A stretch of DNA of 50,923 nucleotides from Actinomadura kijaniata NBRC 14229 (GCF_001552175.1 NZ_BCQR01000082.1:1-50923), one strand, 5' to 3'; shown: positions 33,393 to 41,750, counted from the stretch's first letter. The notes: generated by a model not told the origin, from the sequence alone. Numbers and translations: made by a program.

Positions 33393-33396
33393 CGGA

Positions 33397-33786
33397 TCAC
33401 TCCTTGGCGAAGACGGGAAGGTGGCGGCCGTCGGGCAGGGGACGCCAGGCGACGCGGACGGGTTCGTCGCACGTCCAGGCGGACGGGTCGGCGCCAACGA
33501 GGCGGGTCAGCAGGATCGGCCCCTCGGCGAGGCGGACGCGCGCCACCACGTAGGGCGTCTCCAGGCCGGGGCGCGGGGCGCGGTGGACGACGGTGAAGGA
33601 GTCGACGGTGCCGCGTCCGGAGACGTCGGTGAAGTCGAGCGCGGTGCCGCCGCAGCCGGTGCACAGCGCGCGGGGGTAGTGCTGGCGGTGGCCGCACTCC
33701 AGGCAGCGCTGGACGGTGAGGCGCCGCTCGCGGGTGGCCTCCCACCAGGGGCGGGTCACCCCGTCGACGGGGATCTCCTCGTTCAT
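33397..33786 (-). CDS. DUF35 OB-fold / zinc-ribbon partner of a thiolase-like protein
   Basis: A 129-residue protein from the ATG at 33784-33786. The zinc ribbon is QRCLECGHRQHYPRALCTGCGG (two CxxC-type knuckles, residues about 29-49), followed by an OB fold (GRGTVDSFTVVHRA; PYVVARVRLAEGPILLTRLV). Such proteins form obligate complexes with thiolase-like enzymes; in steroid side-chain degradation the DUF35 of ChsH2 partners the aldolase Ltp2. ATGA coupling to the thiolase-like gene upstream supports a 1:1 complex. Confidence 0.93.
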   Translation of the reverse strand: MNEEIPVDGVTRPWWEATRERRLTVQRCLECGHRQHYPRALCTGCGGTALDFTDVSGRGTVDSFTVVHRAPRPGLETPYVVARVRLAEGPILLTRLVGADPSAWTCDEPVRVAWRPLPDGRHLPVFAKE

Positions 33787-34925
33787 CGGTCGGCTCCCAG
33801 CAGGACGGTGGCGTGGGTGGAGAAGACGCCGCCGGTGCCGTGGGCGAGGGCGGTCTCGGCGCCCTGGACCTGCCGGTCGCCGCACTCGCCGCGTAGCTGC
33901 CGGACGGCCTCCACCAGCAGCAGCACCCCGAACTGGCCGGGGTGGTTGTAGGACAGGCCGCCGCCGGAGGTGTTGAGCGGGAACGCGCCGCCGGGACGGG
34001 TCCGGCCGTCCCCGACGAACGCGGCCGCCTCGCCCCGCCCGCAGAACCCCAGCCCTTCGAGGGTGAGCAGGACCGTGATGGTGAACGAGTCGTACAGCTG
34101 CGCCACGTCCACGTCGGCGGGCCGCAGCCCCGCCATCGCGAACGCCCGCCGCCCCGACGCGAACGAGCCGGGACGCAGCAGGTCGTCGTCGCCCGTCATG
34201 GAGGTGTGGGTGGTGGACTCGCCGTAGCCGAGCACCACGACCGGGGGCCGGGGCAGGTCGCGGGCGCGGTCCAGGGAGGTCAGCACGACCGCGCCGCCGC
34301 CGTCGGTGACCAGGCAGCAGTCGGCGGCGGTGAGCGGCGAGGAGACCATGGGCGCGCCCAGTACCGCGTCCACGGTGAGCGGGCCCGCGCCGTAGCGGTA
34401 CGCCGCGGGGTTGCGCAGCGCCCATTCGCGGGCGGCGACCGCGACCTCGGCGAGGTGTTCGCGTTCGGCGCCGTAGGCGTGCAGGTAGCGTTGCGCGGCC
34501 ATGGCGTAGTACGAGATCGGGTACAGCGGCCCGTAGGGCGCCTCGAACTGCGCCTCCGGGACGTGGGGCTCCACCGCGCCGCCCAGCGAGCGCGACCGCG
34601 CCGAACGCTGGTTCGACCCGTAGGAGATGACGACCGTGGAGCACTGCCCGGCGTCGATGGCCTGCGCGGCGCGCGCCACGTACATCTCGAACGCCGACCC
34701 GCCCGCGGACGTCGAGTCCGTCCAGGCGGGCCGCAGGCCCAGGTAGTCGGCGACCTGGGCGGCCGGGAAACGGGACACCCCGGCGGTGGCCAGGCCGTCC
34801 ACGTCGCGCAGGGTGAGCCCGGCGTCGGCCAGCGCTCGGGTGACGGCCTGGGACTGGAGGGCGAGGACCGACTTCCCGGTGACGCCGAGGTCGGACTCGG
34901 CCGCCCCGGCGATCGCGGCGGTCAT
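33783..34925 (-). CDS. Thiolase-superfamily protein, Ltp2/SCPx-like (probable retro-aldolase)
   Basis: A 380-residue protein from the ATG at 34923-34925. It has the thiolase fold: AGVSRFPAAQVADYLGL, TDSTSAGGSAFEMYVARAA, LTAADCCLVTDGGGAVVLT, AQLYDSFTITVLLTLEGLGF, NTSGGGLSYNHPGQFG and AHGTGGVFSTHATVLLG. The nucleophilic Cys of true thiolases, expected in the TDSTSAGGS stretch, is absent, as in the Ltp2 aldolases that work with a DUF35 partner. So it is more likely a C-C lyase (retro-aldol) than a beta-ketothiolase. It overlaps the DUF35 gene (ATGA). Confidence 0.88.
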   Translation of the reverse strand: MTAAIAGAAESDLGVTGKSVLALQSQAVTRALADAGLTLRDVDGLATAGVSRFPAAQVADYLGLRPAWTDSTSAGGSAFEMYVARAAQAIDAGQCSTVVISYGSNQRSARSRSLGGAVEPHVPEAQFEAPYGPLYPISYYAMAAQRYLHAYGAEREHLAEVAVAAREWALRNPAAYRYGAGPLTVDAVLGAPMVSSPLTAADCCLVTDGGGAVVLTSLDRARDLPRPPVVVLGYGESTTHTSMTGDDDLLRPGSFASGRRAFAMAGLRPADVDVAQLYDSFTITVLLTLEGLGFCGRGEAAAFVGDGRTRPGGAFPLNTSGGGLSYNHPGQFGVLLLVEAVRQLRGECGDRQVQGAETALAHGTGGVFSTHATVLLGADR

Positions 34926-35320
34926 GGGCCGGTCTCCACGGTCGCGCCCGCCGGGGCGACGGCGGTCCGGCCGTCCCCGGCGACCTCGACGCGCTGCTCG
35001 ACGGTGACCAGGCCGTCCCGGACGGCGGTGACCTCGCCGGTGCAGCGCACGGTCTCGCCCGCGAACACCATGCTCGCGAAGCGGAAGCGCAGGGTCCGGA
35101 CGCGGGCGCGCGGGCCCAGCCAGTCCTGGAGCTGCTCGGCCAGCAGCGCGCCGAACACCTGCCCGTCCACGACGGGGCCGGGCAGGTCCCTGGCCGCCAG
35201 GTAGGCGGGGTCGTAGTGCAGGCGGTGCCAGTCCCAGGTCGCGCCCGCGTAGGCGATCATGTCGGGCAGGTCGATGCGGCGTTCCAGCGGGGGGACGGCC
35301 GTGCCGGGTGCGATGGTCAT
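34922..35320 (-). CDS. MaoC-like hot-dog enoyl-CoA hydratase subunit
   Basis: A 132-residue single hot-dog protein from the ATG at 35318-35320. The hydratase motif is visible as ATWDWHRLHYDPAYLAA (Asp and His of the MaoC active loop) followed by GPVVDGQVFGALLAEQLQDW. Partner of the next upstream gene, which provides the N-terminal-type hot-dog; together they resemble the split ChsH1/ChsH2-type hydratases that hydrate bulky enoyl-CoA. Both neighbours overlap it by ATGA. Confidence 0.9.
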   Translation of the reverse strand: MTIAPGTAVPPLERRIDLPDMIAYAGATWDWHRLHYDPAYLAARDLPGPVVDGQVFGALLAEQLQDWLGPRARVRTLRFRFASMVFAGETVRCTGEVTAVRDGLVTVEQRVEVAGDGRTAVAPAGATVETGP

Positions 35321-35814
35321 GTCTTCTCCGCCAGGGCGACGTAGACGAGGGTCTCGGTGTTGGTCGCCAGGGGTTCGCCGCGCGCGTCGGTGTAGCGGGC
35401 GGTGGAGGTGACGATCAGCAGGGGGCGGGCCCCGGTCCGTTCGGTGACGTCGTCGATCCGCCAGGTCACGGTGATGACGTCGGTGGGCAGCACGGGCCGG
35501 TGGAAGGTGTAGTGGTTGCCGCCGCGCACCAGGCGCGTCCCGGGGATGTCCAGCCGCCAGGTGTGCCCGGCGTAGCCGTCGTCGTCGCGGGGCAGCCCGG
35601 CGTACTGGTTGGTCTCGCAGACCAGTGTGGGCGGGGCGACGACCGAGGCGTACCCGTGCGCGCGGGCGTGGGTCTCGTCGGTGTAGAGCGGGTTGTCGTC
35701 GCCGACCGCGAGGGCGAAGTAGCGGATCGAGGCGCGGCCGAGCTCCTCCGGCGCGGTGTAGGAGACCTCGCGGCCGACCAGCGCCCTGATCTCCTCGGTG
35801 AGCAGGGCGGTCAC
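35317..35814 (-). CDS. MaoC N-terminal-type (FAS1-like) hot-dog dehydratase subunit
   Basis: A 165-residue protein from the GTG at 35812-35814, overlapping the RidA gene stop by 4 bp (GTGA). The sequence GREVSYTAPEELGRASIRYF, VGDDNPLYTDETHARAHGY and APPTLVCETNQYAG follow the MaoC_dehydrat_N pattern (PF13452), a hot-dog that usually lacks the catalytic His-Asp pair and shapes the substrate tunnel. It should form a heterodimer with the 132-residue MaoC subunit encoded next. Confidence 0.9.
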   Translation of the reverse strand: MTALLTEEIRALVGREVSYTAPEELGRASIRYFALAVGDDNPLYTDETHARAHGYASVVAPPTLVCETNQYAGLPRDDDGYAGHTWRLDIPGTRLVRGGNHYTFHRPVLPTDVITVTWRIDDVTERTGARPLLIVTSTARYTDARGEPLATNTETLVYVALAEKT

Positions 35815-36884
35815 GCGACCACCGCCGTGGGCACGACCTCGATGAGGAACTCGGGGCGCAGCAGCGCCGAGCAGACCACCGAGGTGAGGGCGGGGGCGTC
35901 GCCGAAGTGCGCGCGGCGCAGGCCGGTGAGCCGGTCGTGGTCGGCGGCGGCACCGGGGGTGATGTACTCGACCAGGTGGGTGACGGCCGTTCCGTCGAGA
36001 CCGGCCTCGCGCAGCACGGCCGTGACGGAGGCGTAGGTGAACTCGGCCTGGGCGAGCAGGTCGCCGTCGAAGACCGCCTTCTGGGTGGCGGGCTCCAGGG
36101 CGGCGAACCCCGACATGAACAGCGTGCGGCCCGCGAGGACGCCCGGTTTGTAGGTGAGGGTGTCGTAGCGGCGCCAGCCGGGGTTGACGGCGCGGAGCGG
36201 CGCGGTGGAGGCGACGGCGGTGAGGGAGACCATCGCGCCGGGCACCACCGGGTGGTCCGTGAGGATGCCCGCCGCGCCCGGGTGCACGGGCCTGCCGTCG
36301 GCGCCGGTCCCGCCGAGCAGCTCGGCGCGCGGGCGGCCGCAGCGCGGGTATTCGGCGCGGGTGGCCCCGGCGGTGTGGTCGGTGGTCCGCACCACGGCGT
36401 CCAGGCCCAGCCCGGCGGCCTCGAGGAGGTCGCCGACGCGTTCCAGGCAGTAGCGGTACTGGGCGCGGAAGTCGCCCTCGTGGACGGGGCCGTCGCCGTC
36501 GTGCGGGTGGACGCTGGGCAGGTGGACGATCCCGTCGGCGACGCGCAGGGCGCCGCGGTGCAGGCCCCGGTCGGGGTGGGCGGTCACCAGGTCGCCGCCG
36601 CCGGGGAACGCGGTCGGCTCGACGGCGAGCTCGGCGCCGGGGCCGGGGCCGGGCAGCGCCTCGACGGGGACGGTCGCGACCGGGACGCGGTGGTCGCCCA
36701 GCGCCGCGGCGCGGGCCCGCTCCACCCGGGGGTAGTCGGCCAGCGCGGCGGCGGTGGCGTACTCCACCACGTGCACGGTGTCGGCGGGGCCCAGCCCGGC
36801 GGCCGCGAGCGAGGCGACGGCTCCGGCGTAGGCCTGTTCGGCGGTTCCGGCGACGGCGGGCGGCCGCGCGGTGTCACGGGGCAT
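35811..36884 (-). CDS. Tandem RidA/YjgF-domain protein (three Rid-like units)
   Basis: A 357-residue protein from the ATG at 36882-36884. Three RidA-like units follow each other: about 12-93 (lacking the first strands; AYAGAVASLAAAGLGPADTV, VPVATVPVEALPGPG), about 95-235 (VADGIVHLPSVHPHDGDG; YCLERVGDLLEAAGLGLDAV; GAMVSLTAVAS) and about 240-356 (LAGRTLFMSGFAALEPAT; TYASVTAVLREAGLDGTAVT; VCSALLRPEFLIEVVPTAV). RidA proteins are normally single-domain trimers that hydrolyse enamines or imines; this chain could fold as an intramolecular trimer. The active-site Arg of RidA (RxxVEVA) is not seen in any unit, so it is probably not a standard imine deaminase. It overlaps MmgE/PrpD by 11 bp. Confidence 0.85.
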   Translation of the reverse strand: MPRDTARPPAVAGTAEQAYAGAVASLAAAGLGPADTVHVVEYATAAALADYPRVERARAAALGDHRVPVATVPVEALPGPGPGAELAVEPTAFPGGGDLVTAHPDRGLHRGALRVADGIVHLPSVHPHDGDGPVHEGDFRAQYRYCLERVGDLLEAAGLGLDAVVRTTDHTAGATRAEYPRCGRPRAELLGGTGADGRPVHPGAAGILTDHPVVPGAMVSLTAVASTAPLRAVNPGWRRYDTLTYKPGVLAGRTLFMSGFAALEPATQKAVFDGDLLAQAEFTYASVTAVLREAGLDGTAVTHLVEYITPGAAADHDRLTGLRRAHFGDAPALTSVVCSALLRPEFLIEVVPTAVVA

Positions 36885-38214
36885 GGCTCTCCAATGCGGT
36901 CATGAGGGGGGCCGTGGACGGCAGGTCCGCCAGGGTGAGGGCGAGGTCGGCGACCGGTTCGGCCCCCGGTCCGAGGTTGGCCAGGGCCTTGGCGCGGACG
37001 GTGGCGTCGAGGTCGGGGTCGCCCGGGCCGCCGCGGCTGCGCGGCACGTGCGCGGTGACCCACTCGCCGGAGGCGGTGCGGGCGCGGACCCGGCCGGGCT
37101 GGTCGGCGGCGGCCCCGCCGAACGCGACGGTCTCGGTGCGGACGCGCGCGGCCAGGGCCAGGACCTCGGGGCGGTCGATCCGGTCGTAGGTGGCGAGGGT
37201 GACCTCGCCGTCGGTCAGCATCGCCGCCAGGCTCCACGGCAGGCTGAACCGGGCGTCGTAGGAGTTGCGCGGACGCCGCCCGCCCGGCCCGCACACGATC
37301 GCGGCGGCGTCCGGGTGGACCTCGGCGACGATCTCCACATGGTCGCCGGGCGGGAGGGCGCGGGCCGCGTCGAGCTGGGCGTGCAGGAGCTGGCAGGCCG
37401 GGTAGGGCTTGACGGTGATCCGCGTGGTCTCCCAGCGTCCGCCGAGGCCGCCGAGCAGCTCGTCCCGGTCGGGCGCGCGGGCGGCGAGGGCGCGGTAGAG
37501 GCCGCGTTCGCCCTCCAGGACCGTGGCGGGGCCGGTCATCCCGGCGGCGGCCAGCGCGGCGGCGACCATGCCGTCGTGGGCGGCGAAGCCGGGGTGGAGC
37601 CGCTTGGTGGAGGCCCCGGTGCCGAGGAACTCCAGCAGGCCGCCCGCCCGGCTCCCGGCGATGCCGAGGGCGTTGACGGCCTGGTCGGCGGTGAGGCCGC
37701 GCAGGCGCGCCGCGACGAGCGCGGCGGCGAGGACGCCGCAGACGGCGGTGGCGTGCAGGCCGCGCGCGTGGAAGGCGTGGGGCGCCGCCGCCGCGAGACG
37801 GCAGACGGTCTCCAGCCCGACGACGAGGGCGGTGATCGTCTCCTCGCCGCCGTGCCCGGCGTGTTCGGCCTCGGCGAGCACCACGGGCAGGACGGGGGCG
37901 GTGGCGTGCACGAGGCCGCGCGTGTGGGTGTCGTCGAAGTCGAGGGCGTGCACGAGCACGCCGTTGGCCAGCGCCGCCGCCGGGCGCGACAGCCGTTCGC
38001 CGGGCAGGCCGAGCACGCTCGCCTCGGGCCGCCCGCCGCCCAGCGAGCGGGCGACGTCCACGGCGGGCCCGGCGGCGCGGGCGCGGCTCGCGGCGACGGC
38101 GCAGCCCAGCCCGTCGAGCAGGTGCCGGGCCGCCGCGCTCCGGACCGCGTCCGGGACGTCGCCGGGGCGGAGGGAGAGGGCCCAGGAGGTGAGGGTCTCG
38201 GCGATCGCGGTCAT
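36874..38214 (-). CDS. MmgE/PrpD-family protein (2-methylcitrate dehydratase-like)
   Basis: A 446-residue protein from the ATG at 38212-38214, coupled to CaiB by ATGA. It has the family N-terminal helical domain with LLDGLGCAVAASRA and LVHALDFDDTHTRGLVHATA (catalytic Asp/His region), the GLHATAVCGVLAAALVAARL helix, the KRLHPGFAAHDGMVAAALA lid and VKPYPACQLLHAQLDAA. Family members include 2-methylcitrate dehydratase, cis-aconitate decarboxylase and iminodisuccinate epimerase: reactions on small di/tricarboxylates. A second homologue is at 48150-49565. Confidence 0.9.
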   Translation of the reverse strand: MTAIAETLTSWALSLRPGDVPDAVRSAAARHLLDGLGCAVAASRARAAGPAVDVARSLGGGRPEASVLGLPGERLSRPAAALANGVLVHALDFDDTHTRGLVHATAPVLPVVLAEAEHAGHGGEETITALVVGLETVCRLAAAAPHAFHARGLHATAVCGVLAAALVAARLRGLTADQAVNALGIAGSRAGGLLEFLGTGASTKRLHPGFAAHDGMVAAALAAAGMTGPATVLEGERGLYRALAARAPDRDELLGGLGGRWETTRITVKPYPACQLLHAQLDAARALPPGDHVEIVAEVHPDAAAIVCGPGGRRPRNSYDARFSLPWSLAAMLTDGEVTLATYDRIDRPEVLALAARVRTETVAFGGAAADQPGRVRARTASGEWVTAHVPRSRGGPGDPDLDATVRAKALANLGPGAEPVADLALTLADLPSTAPLMTALESHAP

Positions 38215-39413
38215 GCGGGCGTCCCGAACGCGCCCGCGGCGGTCAGCTCGTCGACGCGGGCGCCGGGGTAGCCGAGGACGTCCCGCACGATGTGGTCGAA
38301 GTCCTCGCCGCGGCGCGGGGCGCGGCGGTGGGCGGGGCGTCCGGTGCCGACGCGGACCGGGGAGGCGAGGTTGCGGACGGTGCCGTAGCGGGGGTGCTCG
38401 GTCTCCACGATCAGGTCGCGGGCGAGGGTGTGGTCGTCGGTCAGCGCCCGCGCGACGTCGTTGACGGGGCCGCAGGGGACCGACGCGGCCTGGAGGGGGG
38501 CGAGCCATCCGGCGACGGTGCGGGCCGCGAAGACCTCCTCCAGCAGGGGCAGCAGGTCGGCGGCGTTGCGCCGCCGGTCGGCGAAGGTCGCGAAGCGCGG
38601 ATCGGCCGCCAGCTCGGGGCGTTCGATCGCGGCGGTGAGCCGCCGCCAGAACTTCTCCTTGGCGCAGCCGACCACCAGCCAGCCGTCCTTGGCCCGGAAC
38701 GCCTGGAACGGCACCAGCGACGGGTGCGCCGAGTGCCGGGTCCGCGCCGGGGTGAAGCCCGCGTTGAGGTGCCAGACGCCCGGATAGGTCAGCATCGCGA
38801 TCGCGGTGTCGAACAGCGACACGTCGCAGTCCATGCCCGCGCCGTCGCGGCGCGCGGCGTGCAGCCCGGCCATCAGCGCCAGCGCGGCGACCAGCCCGCC
38901 GGAGTAGTCGACCAGCGACAGGCCCGACTTGGCGGGCGGACCGCCGGGCTCGCCGGTGAGGTCCATCCACCCGGCCAGGCCCTGGAGGACGTAGTCGTAG
39001 CCGGGGTGCGCGCTGCGCGGCCCGGTCATCCCGAAGCCCGTCAGCGAGCAGCACACGATCGCCGGGTTGAGGTGCTTGAGGTCGTCGTAGGTGATGGCGA
39101 GCCTGGCGGGGACGTCGCCGCGCAGGTTGGAGTAGACGGCGTCGCCGGCGCGGACCAGGTCCTCGAACACCGCGCGGCCCGCCGGGACCGACAGGTCCAG
39201 CGAAAGCGACCGCTTGTTGCGGTTGAACGCCTCGAAGAACAGCGAGTCCCCGTCCTCGGCGTACGGGGGGACGTGGCGTCCCACGTCGCCGCCGGTGCGC
39301 GGGTCCTCGATCTTGATGATCTCGGCGCCGAGGTCGGCCAGGTGCAGCGACCCGAACGGGCCCGCCCCGTACTGCTCCAGCGCGATGACCCGCACGTCCT
39401 GCAGGGGTCTCAT
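38211..39413 (-). CDS. CaiB/BaiF CoA-transferase
   Basis: A 400-residue enzyme from the ATG at 39411-39413, coupled both sides by 4-bp overlaps. Features: VIALEQYGAGPFGSLHLADL, GAEIIKIEDPRTGGDVGR, NRNKRSLSLDLS and the catalytic Asp in GAGMDCDVSLFDTAIAML. It belongs to a different branch from the other two CaiB proteins in the window (LEQYGAGPFGSxHLADLGAEIIKIE type, as in (R)-benzylsuccinate/mesaconate-like transferases). It probably loads CoA on the operon substrate or a later acid. Confidence 0.92.
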   Translation of the reverse strand: MRPLQDVRVIALEQYGAGPFGSLHLADLGAEIIKIEDPRTGGDVGRHVPPYAEDGDSLFFEAFNRNKRSLSLDLSVPAGRAVFEDLVRAGDAVYSNLRGDVPARLAITYDDLKHLNPAIVCCSLTGFGMTGPRSAHPGYDYVLQGLAGWMDLTGEPGGPPAKSGLSLVDYSGGLVAALALMAGLHAARRDGAGMDCDVSLFDTAIAMLTYPGVWHLNAGFTPARTRHSAHPSLVPFQAFRAKDGWLVVGCAKEKFWRRLTAAIERPELAADPRFATFADRRRNAADLLPLLEEVFAARTVAGWLAPLQAASVPCGPVNDVARALTDDHTLARDLIVETEHPRYGTVRNLASPVRVGTGRPAHRRAPRRGEDFDHIVRDVLGYPGARVDELTAAGAFGTPA

Positions 39414-40429
39414 GTCAGCTCCCGGATGAGGTCGATGACGCGGGCCTGGGCCCGGCGGATCTCCGCCGGGGCGAGGCCGTGGGTGGGCGGGGTGAGCTTC
39501 ACGGTGTCGGCGAGGCCCGCGTAGGCGCGCAGGCGGTCCCGGACCCGGCCGGGGTCGCCGGTCAGGGTGAAGGCGTCCACCATCGCGTCGGGCACCGCGT
39601 CCGCCAGGTGGTCGGCCCCGGCCCCGGCGCGGAACGCCCCGGCCACCCGGCGCTGCGCGCCGGCGAGGCCGTGGAAGGCGAAGAAGCCGGCGTAGGTGCG
39701 CACCGAGGCGTAGAACCCGACGGGCCCGGCGGCGCGGCGGCGCGCCTCGGCGGGGTCGTCGTCGATCGAGCAGACGGCGGAGACGACCACCTCCAGGTCG
39801 GCGCGGTCGCGTCCGGCGCGGGCCAGGCCGGTGGCGAGGGCGGGCCCGGCGCGGTCGCGCAGCCAGGCGGGCGAGCACAGCTCGTGGGAGATCCAGCCGT
39901 CGCCGACCTCCCCGGCCAGCGCGGTCATCGCCGGGCCGAGGCCCGCCAGGTGGACCGGGACCGCGCGGCGGGCGGGCGGGTACGGGCGGCGGAAGCCGCG
40001 CACGCGCAGCGGCTCGTGCTCGCCCTCCAGGATCATGGGGTCGCCGTCGGCGGCGTGGGCGACGACGTGCCGGACGGCGGCGACGGTCTCGCGCAGGTGC
40101 GCGACCGGGTTCCCCCAGCGGGCGTTGTGCCAGTCCTCGTTGAGCCGCCGCACGCCGCTGCCGAGGCCCAGCGTGAACCGGCCGCCCGACAGCTCGTCCA
40201 GGTCCATGGCCTCCAGCGCGGTCACCATCGGGCTGCGGGTGAACGCCAGGGCGACCGCCGTCCCCACCCGGGCGGTGGTGGTCGCGGCGGCCAGCGCGGC
40301 GGCCGTGACGGTGGCGCTGCGGTGCAGCTCGGGCACCCACAGCGCCTCGGCGCCGGCGTCCTCGGCGGCCCGCCCGGCCGCGACCAGCTCGTCCAGCGTC
40401 TCGCCCCACGGGCCGTAGGCGATCCTCAC
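39410..40429 (-). CDS. Luciferase-like (probably F420-dependent) oxidoreductase
   Basis: A 339-residue TIM-barrel protein from the GTG at 40427-40429. The N-terminus RIAYGPWGETLDELVAAGRA, GAEALWVPELHRSATVTAAA, TTTARVGTAVALAFTRSPMV and GRFTLGLGSGVRRLNEDW are typical of bacterial luciferase-family oxidoreductases, and the SGGRFTLGLG form suits the F420-dependent branch common in actinobacteria. It would transfer hydride between F420 (or flavin) and an organic substrate; which one is unknown. Overlaps neighbours by GTGA and ATGA. Confidence 0.9.
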   Translation of the reverse strand: MRIAYGPWGETLDELVAAGRAAEDAGAEALWVPELHRSATVTAAALAAATTTARVGTAVALAFTRSPMVTALEAMDLDELSGGRFTLGLGSGVRRLNEDWHNARWGNPVAHLRETVAAVRHVVAHAADGDPMILEGEHEPLRVRGFRRPYPPARRAVPVHLAGLGPAMTALAGEVGDGWISHELCSPAWLRDRAGPALATGLARAGRDRADLEVVVSAVCSIDDDPAEARRRAAGPVGFYASVRTYAGFFAFHGLAGAQRRVAGAFRAGAGADHLADAVPDAMVDAFTLTGDPGRVRDRLRAYAGLADTVKLTPPTHGLAPAEIRRAQARVIDLIRELT

Positions 40430-40947
40430 GGCAGTTCCATGGGGCCGGTCCTGGCCTGCGGGAAGTAGCCCTTGTCGTGCGGGGCGTCGCGTTTGTAGAC
40501 CATGACGGTGCGCTCCCAGGAGACGACCTCGTCGCCGTCCTGGTTGAGGCCGCGCGTGCGGCAGGTGACGATCCCGGCGTAGGGGCGGGACCGCGACTCG
40601 CGCGTGGCGGTGACCAGGGACTCGGCGTAGACGGTGTCGCCGACGAACACCGGGTGGGTGAGCCGGATGTCGGTCCAGCCCAGGTTGAGCAGCGCGGTCT
40701 GGCTCATGTCGATGACCGACAGGCCCAGCACCAGCGCCACCGTCAGCCCGGAGTTGACGATGACGCGGCCGTAGGGGGCGCGGGCGGCGAAGTCGGCGTT
40801 GAAGTGGTTCTGGTTGGTGTTGAGCGTCAGCAGCGTGAACCAGGTGTTGTCGGCCTCGGTGACCGTGCGGCCGAACGGGTGCTGGTAGACGTCGCCGACC
40901 TGGAAGTCCTCGTAGTGGCGTCCGATGTCCGGACCATGAACGGCCAC
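40426..40947 (-). CDS. MaoC-family enoyl-CoA hydratase (mesaconyl-CoA hydratase-like)
   Basis: A 173-residue hot-dog protein, first gene of the 11-gene operon, from the GTG at 40945-40947 with GAGGGGTG upstream. The N-terminus IGRHYEDFQVGDVYQHPFGR and TVTEADNTWFTLLTLNTNQNHFNADFA carry the MaoC motif (Asn/His cluster), then YGRVIVNSGLTVALVLGLSV. The TEADxxxFxxLTxNxxxxHxDxxFA form is typical of the mesaconyl/3-methylfumaryl hydratase-like branch. It adds water to a C=C beside a thioester. A GntR-type site precedes it. Confidence 0.92.
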   Translation of the reverse strand: MAVHGPDIGRHYEDFQVGDVYQHPFGRTVTEADNTWFTLLTLNTNQNHFNADFAARAPYGRVIVNSGLTVALVLGLSVIDMSQTALLNLGWTDIRLTHPVFVGDTVYAESLVTATRESRSRPYAGIVTCRTRGLNQDGDEVVSWERTVMVYKRDAPHDKGYFPQARTGPMELP

Positions 40948-40995
40948 GGCGTCACCCCTCGGGTGCGGGATCCGTTGTCAGCCGCCGTCACCGTA

Positions 40996-41004
40996 AAGGT
41001 CTGA
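40996..41004. promoter_or_regulatory. Putative GntR site AAGGTCTGA upstream of the 11-gene operon
   Basis: The same 9-mer occurs inverted at 41751-41759 in front of the gntR gene. It lies between the gntR stop and the MaoC start (40947), i.e. in the operon promoter region. The GTCTGA/GTCAGAC core resembles FadR-type GTCnGAC operators. Confidence 0.55.
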
Positions 41005-41015
41005 TGTTTCGGGCG

Positions 41016-41735
41016 TCAACCCTCGGCCCGGTCGGCGGAGTCGATGGACAGGTAGGTCGAGCGCAGGTGCCCCAGGTGCGCGCGGGCCGCCGCGCGGGCG
41101 CCGCGCTCGTCCCCGGCCTCGACGCGGGCCAGGATCTCGCGGTGGTCGGCGTCGACCCGGTGCCAGAAGCGGGGCGGGGCGTTCTCGCGCAGGAACCGCT
41201 CGTTCAGCACCCCGAACACCGGGCGGGCGACGACCTCCAGCAGCGGGTTCCCGGCGGCGCGCAGCAGGACGGCGTGGAAGTGCCGGTTCGGCTCGTAGAT
41301 CTCGGCGGGGTCCACGGCGGCCGGGTCGAACAGCGCGGCGCGCAGCGCGGCCAGGTCGGCCTCGTCGCGGCGGGTCGCGGCCAGCCCCGCGGCGGGCACC
41401 TCCAGCAGCTCCCGGATCTCCAGCAGCTGGTCCACGCTGACCTGCGCGGTCCCGGCGAGCAGGCCAAGCCCGGTGGCCAGGTGCTCGCTGAGCTGCTCGG
41501 GCCGGGGGTGGGCGACGAAGGTGCCCCCGGCGACGCCGCGCACGGTGGTGACCAGGTGCTGGCTGGCCAGCAGCCGCAGCGCCTCGCGCACGGTGCTGCG
41601 GGAGACGCCGTAGCGCGCGCACATCTCCGGTTCGACCGGGAGCCGGTCCCCGGGCCGGTACTCCCCGGCGAGGATGCGGCGGCGCAGGTCGGCGGCGAGG
41701 GCGGCGTAGGCGGGTCCGGCGGTCACGCGAGGCAT
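41016..41735 (-). CDS. GntR-family regulator, FadR/FCD subfamily
   Basis: A 239-residue regulator from the ATG at 41733-41735. Winged helix: YAALAADLRRRILAGEYRPG, then EPEMCARYGVSRSTVREALR and the wing VTTVRGVAGGTFV. FCD domain: EIRELLEVPAAGLAATRRDE, EPNRHFHAVLLRAAGNP and VDADHREILARVEAGDERGA, carrying His/Asp metal-ligand positions. It lies at the head of the long minus-strand operon and divergent from the acyl-CoA ligase, with an identical 9-bp element before both itself and the operon. Likely a pathway-specific repressor released by an acid or CoA ester. Confidence 0.93.
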   Translation of the reverse strand: MPRVTAGPAYAALAADLRRRILAGEYRPGDRLPVEPEMCARYGVSRSTVREALRLLASQHLVTTVRGVAGGTFVAHPRPEQLSEHLATGLGLLAGTAQVSVDQLLEIRELLEVPAAGLAATRRDEADLAALRAALFDPAAVDPAEIYEPNRHFHAVLLRAAGNPLLEVVARPVFGVLNERFLRENAPPRFWHRVDADHREILARVEAGDERGARAAARAHLGHLRSTYLSIDSADRAEG

Positions 41736-41750
41736 GCTACGGCGAAAAAG

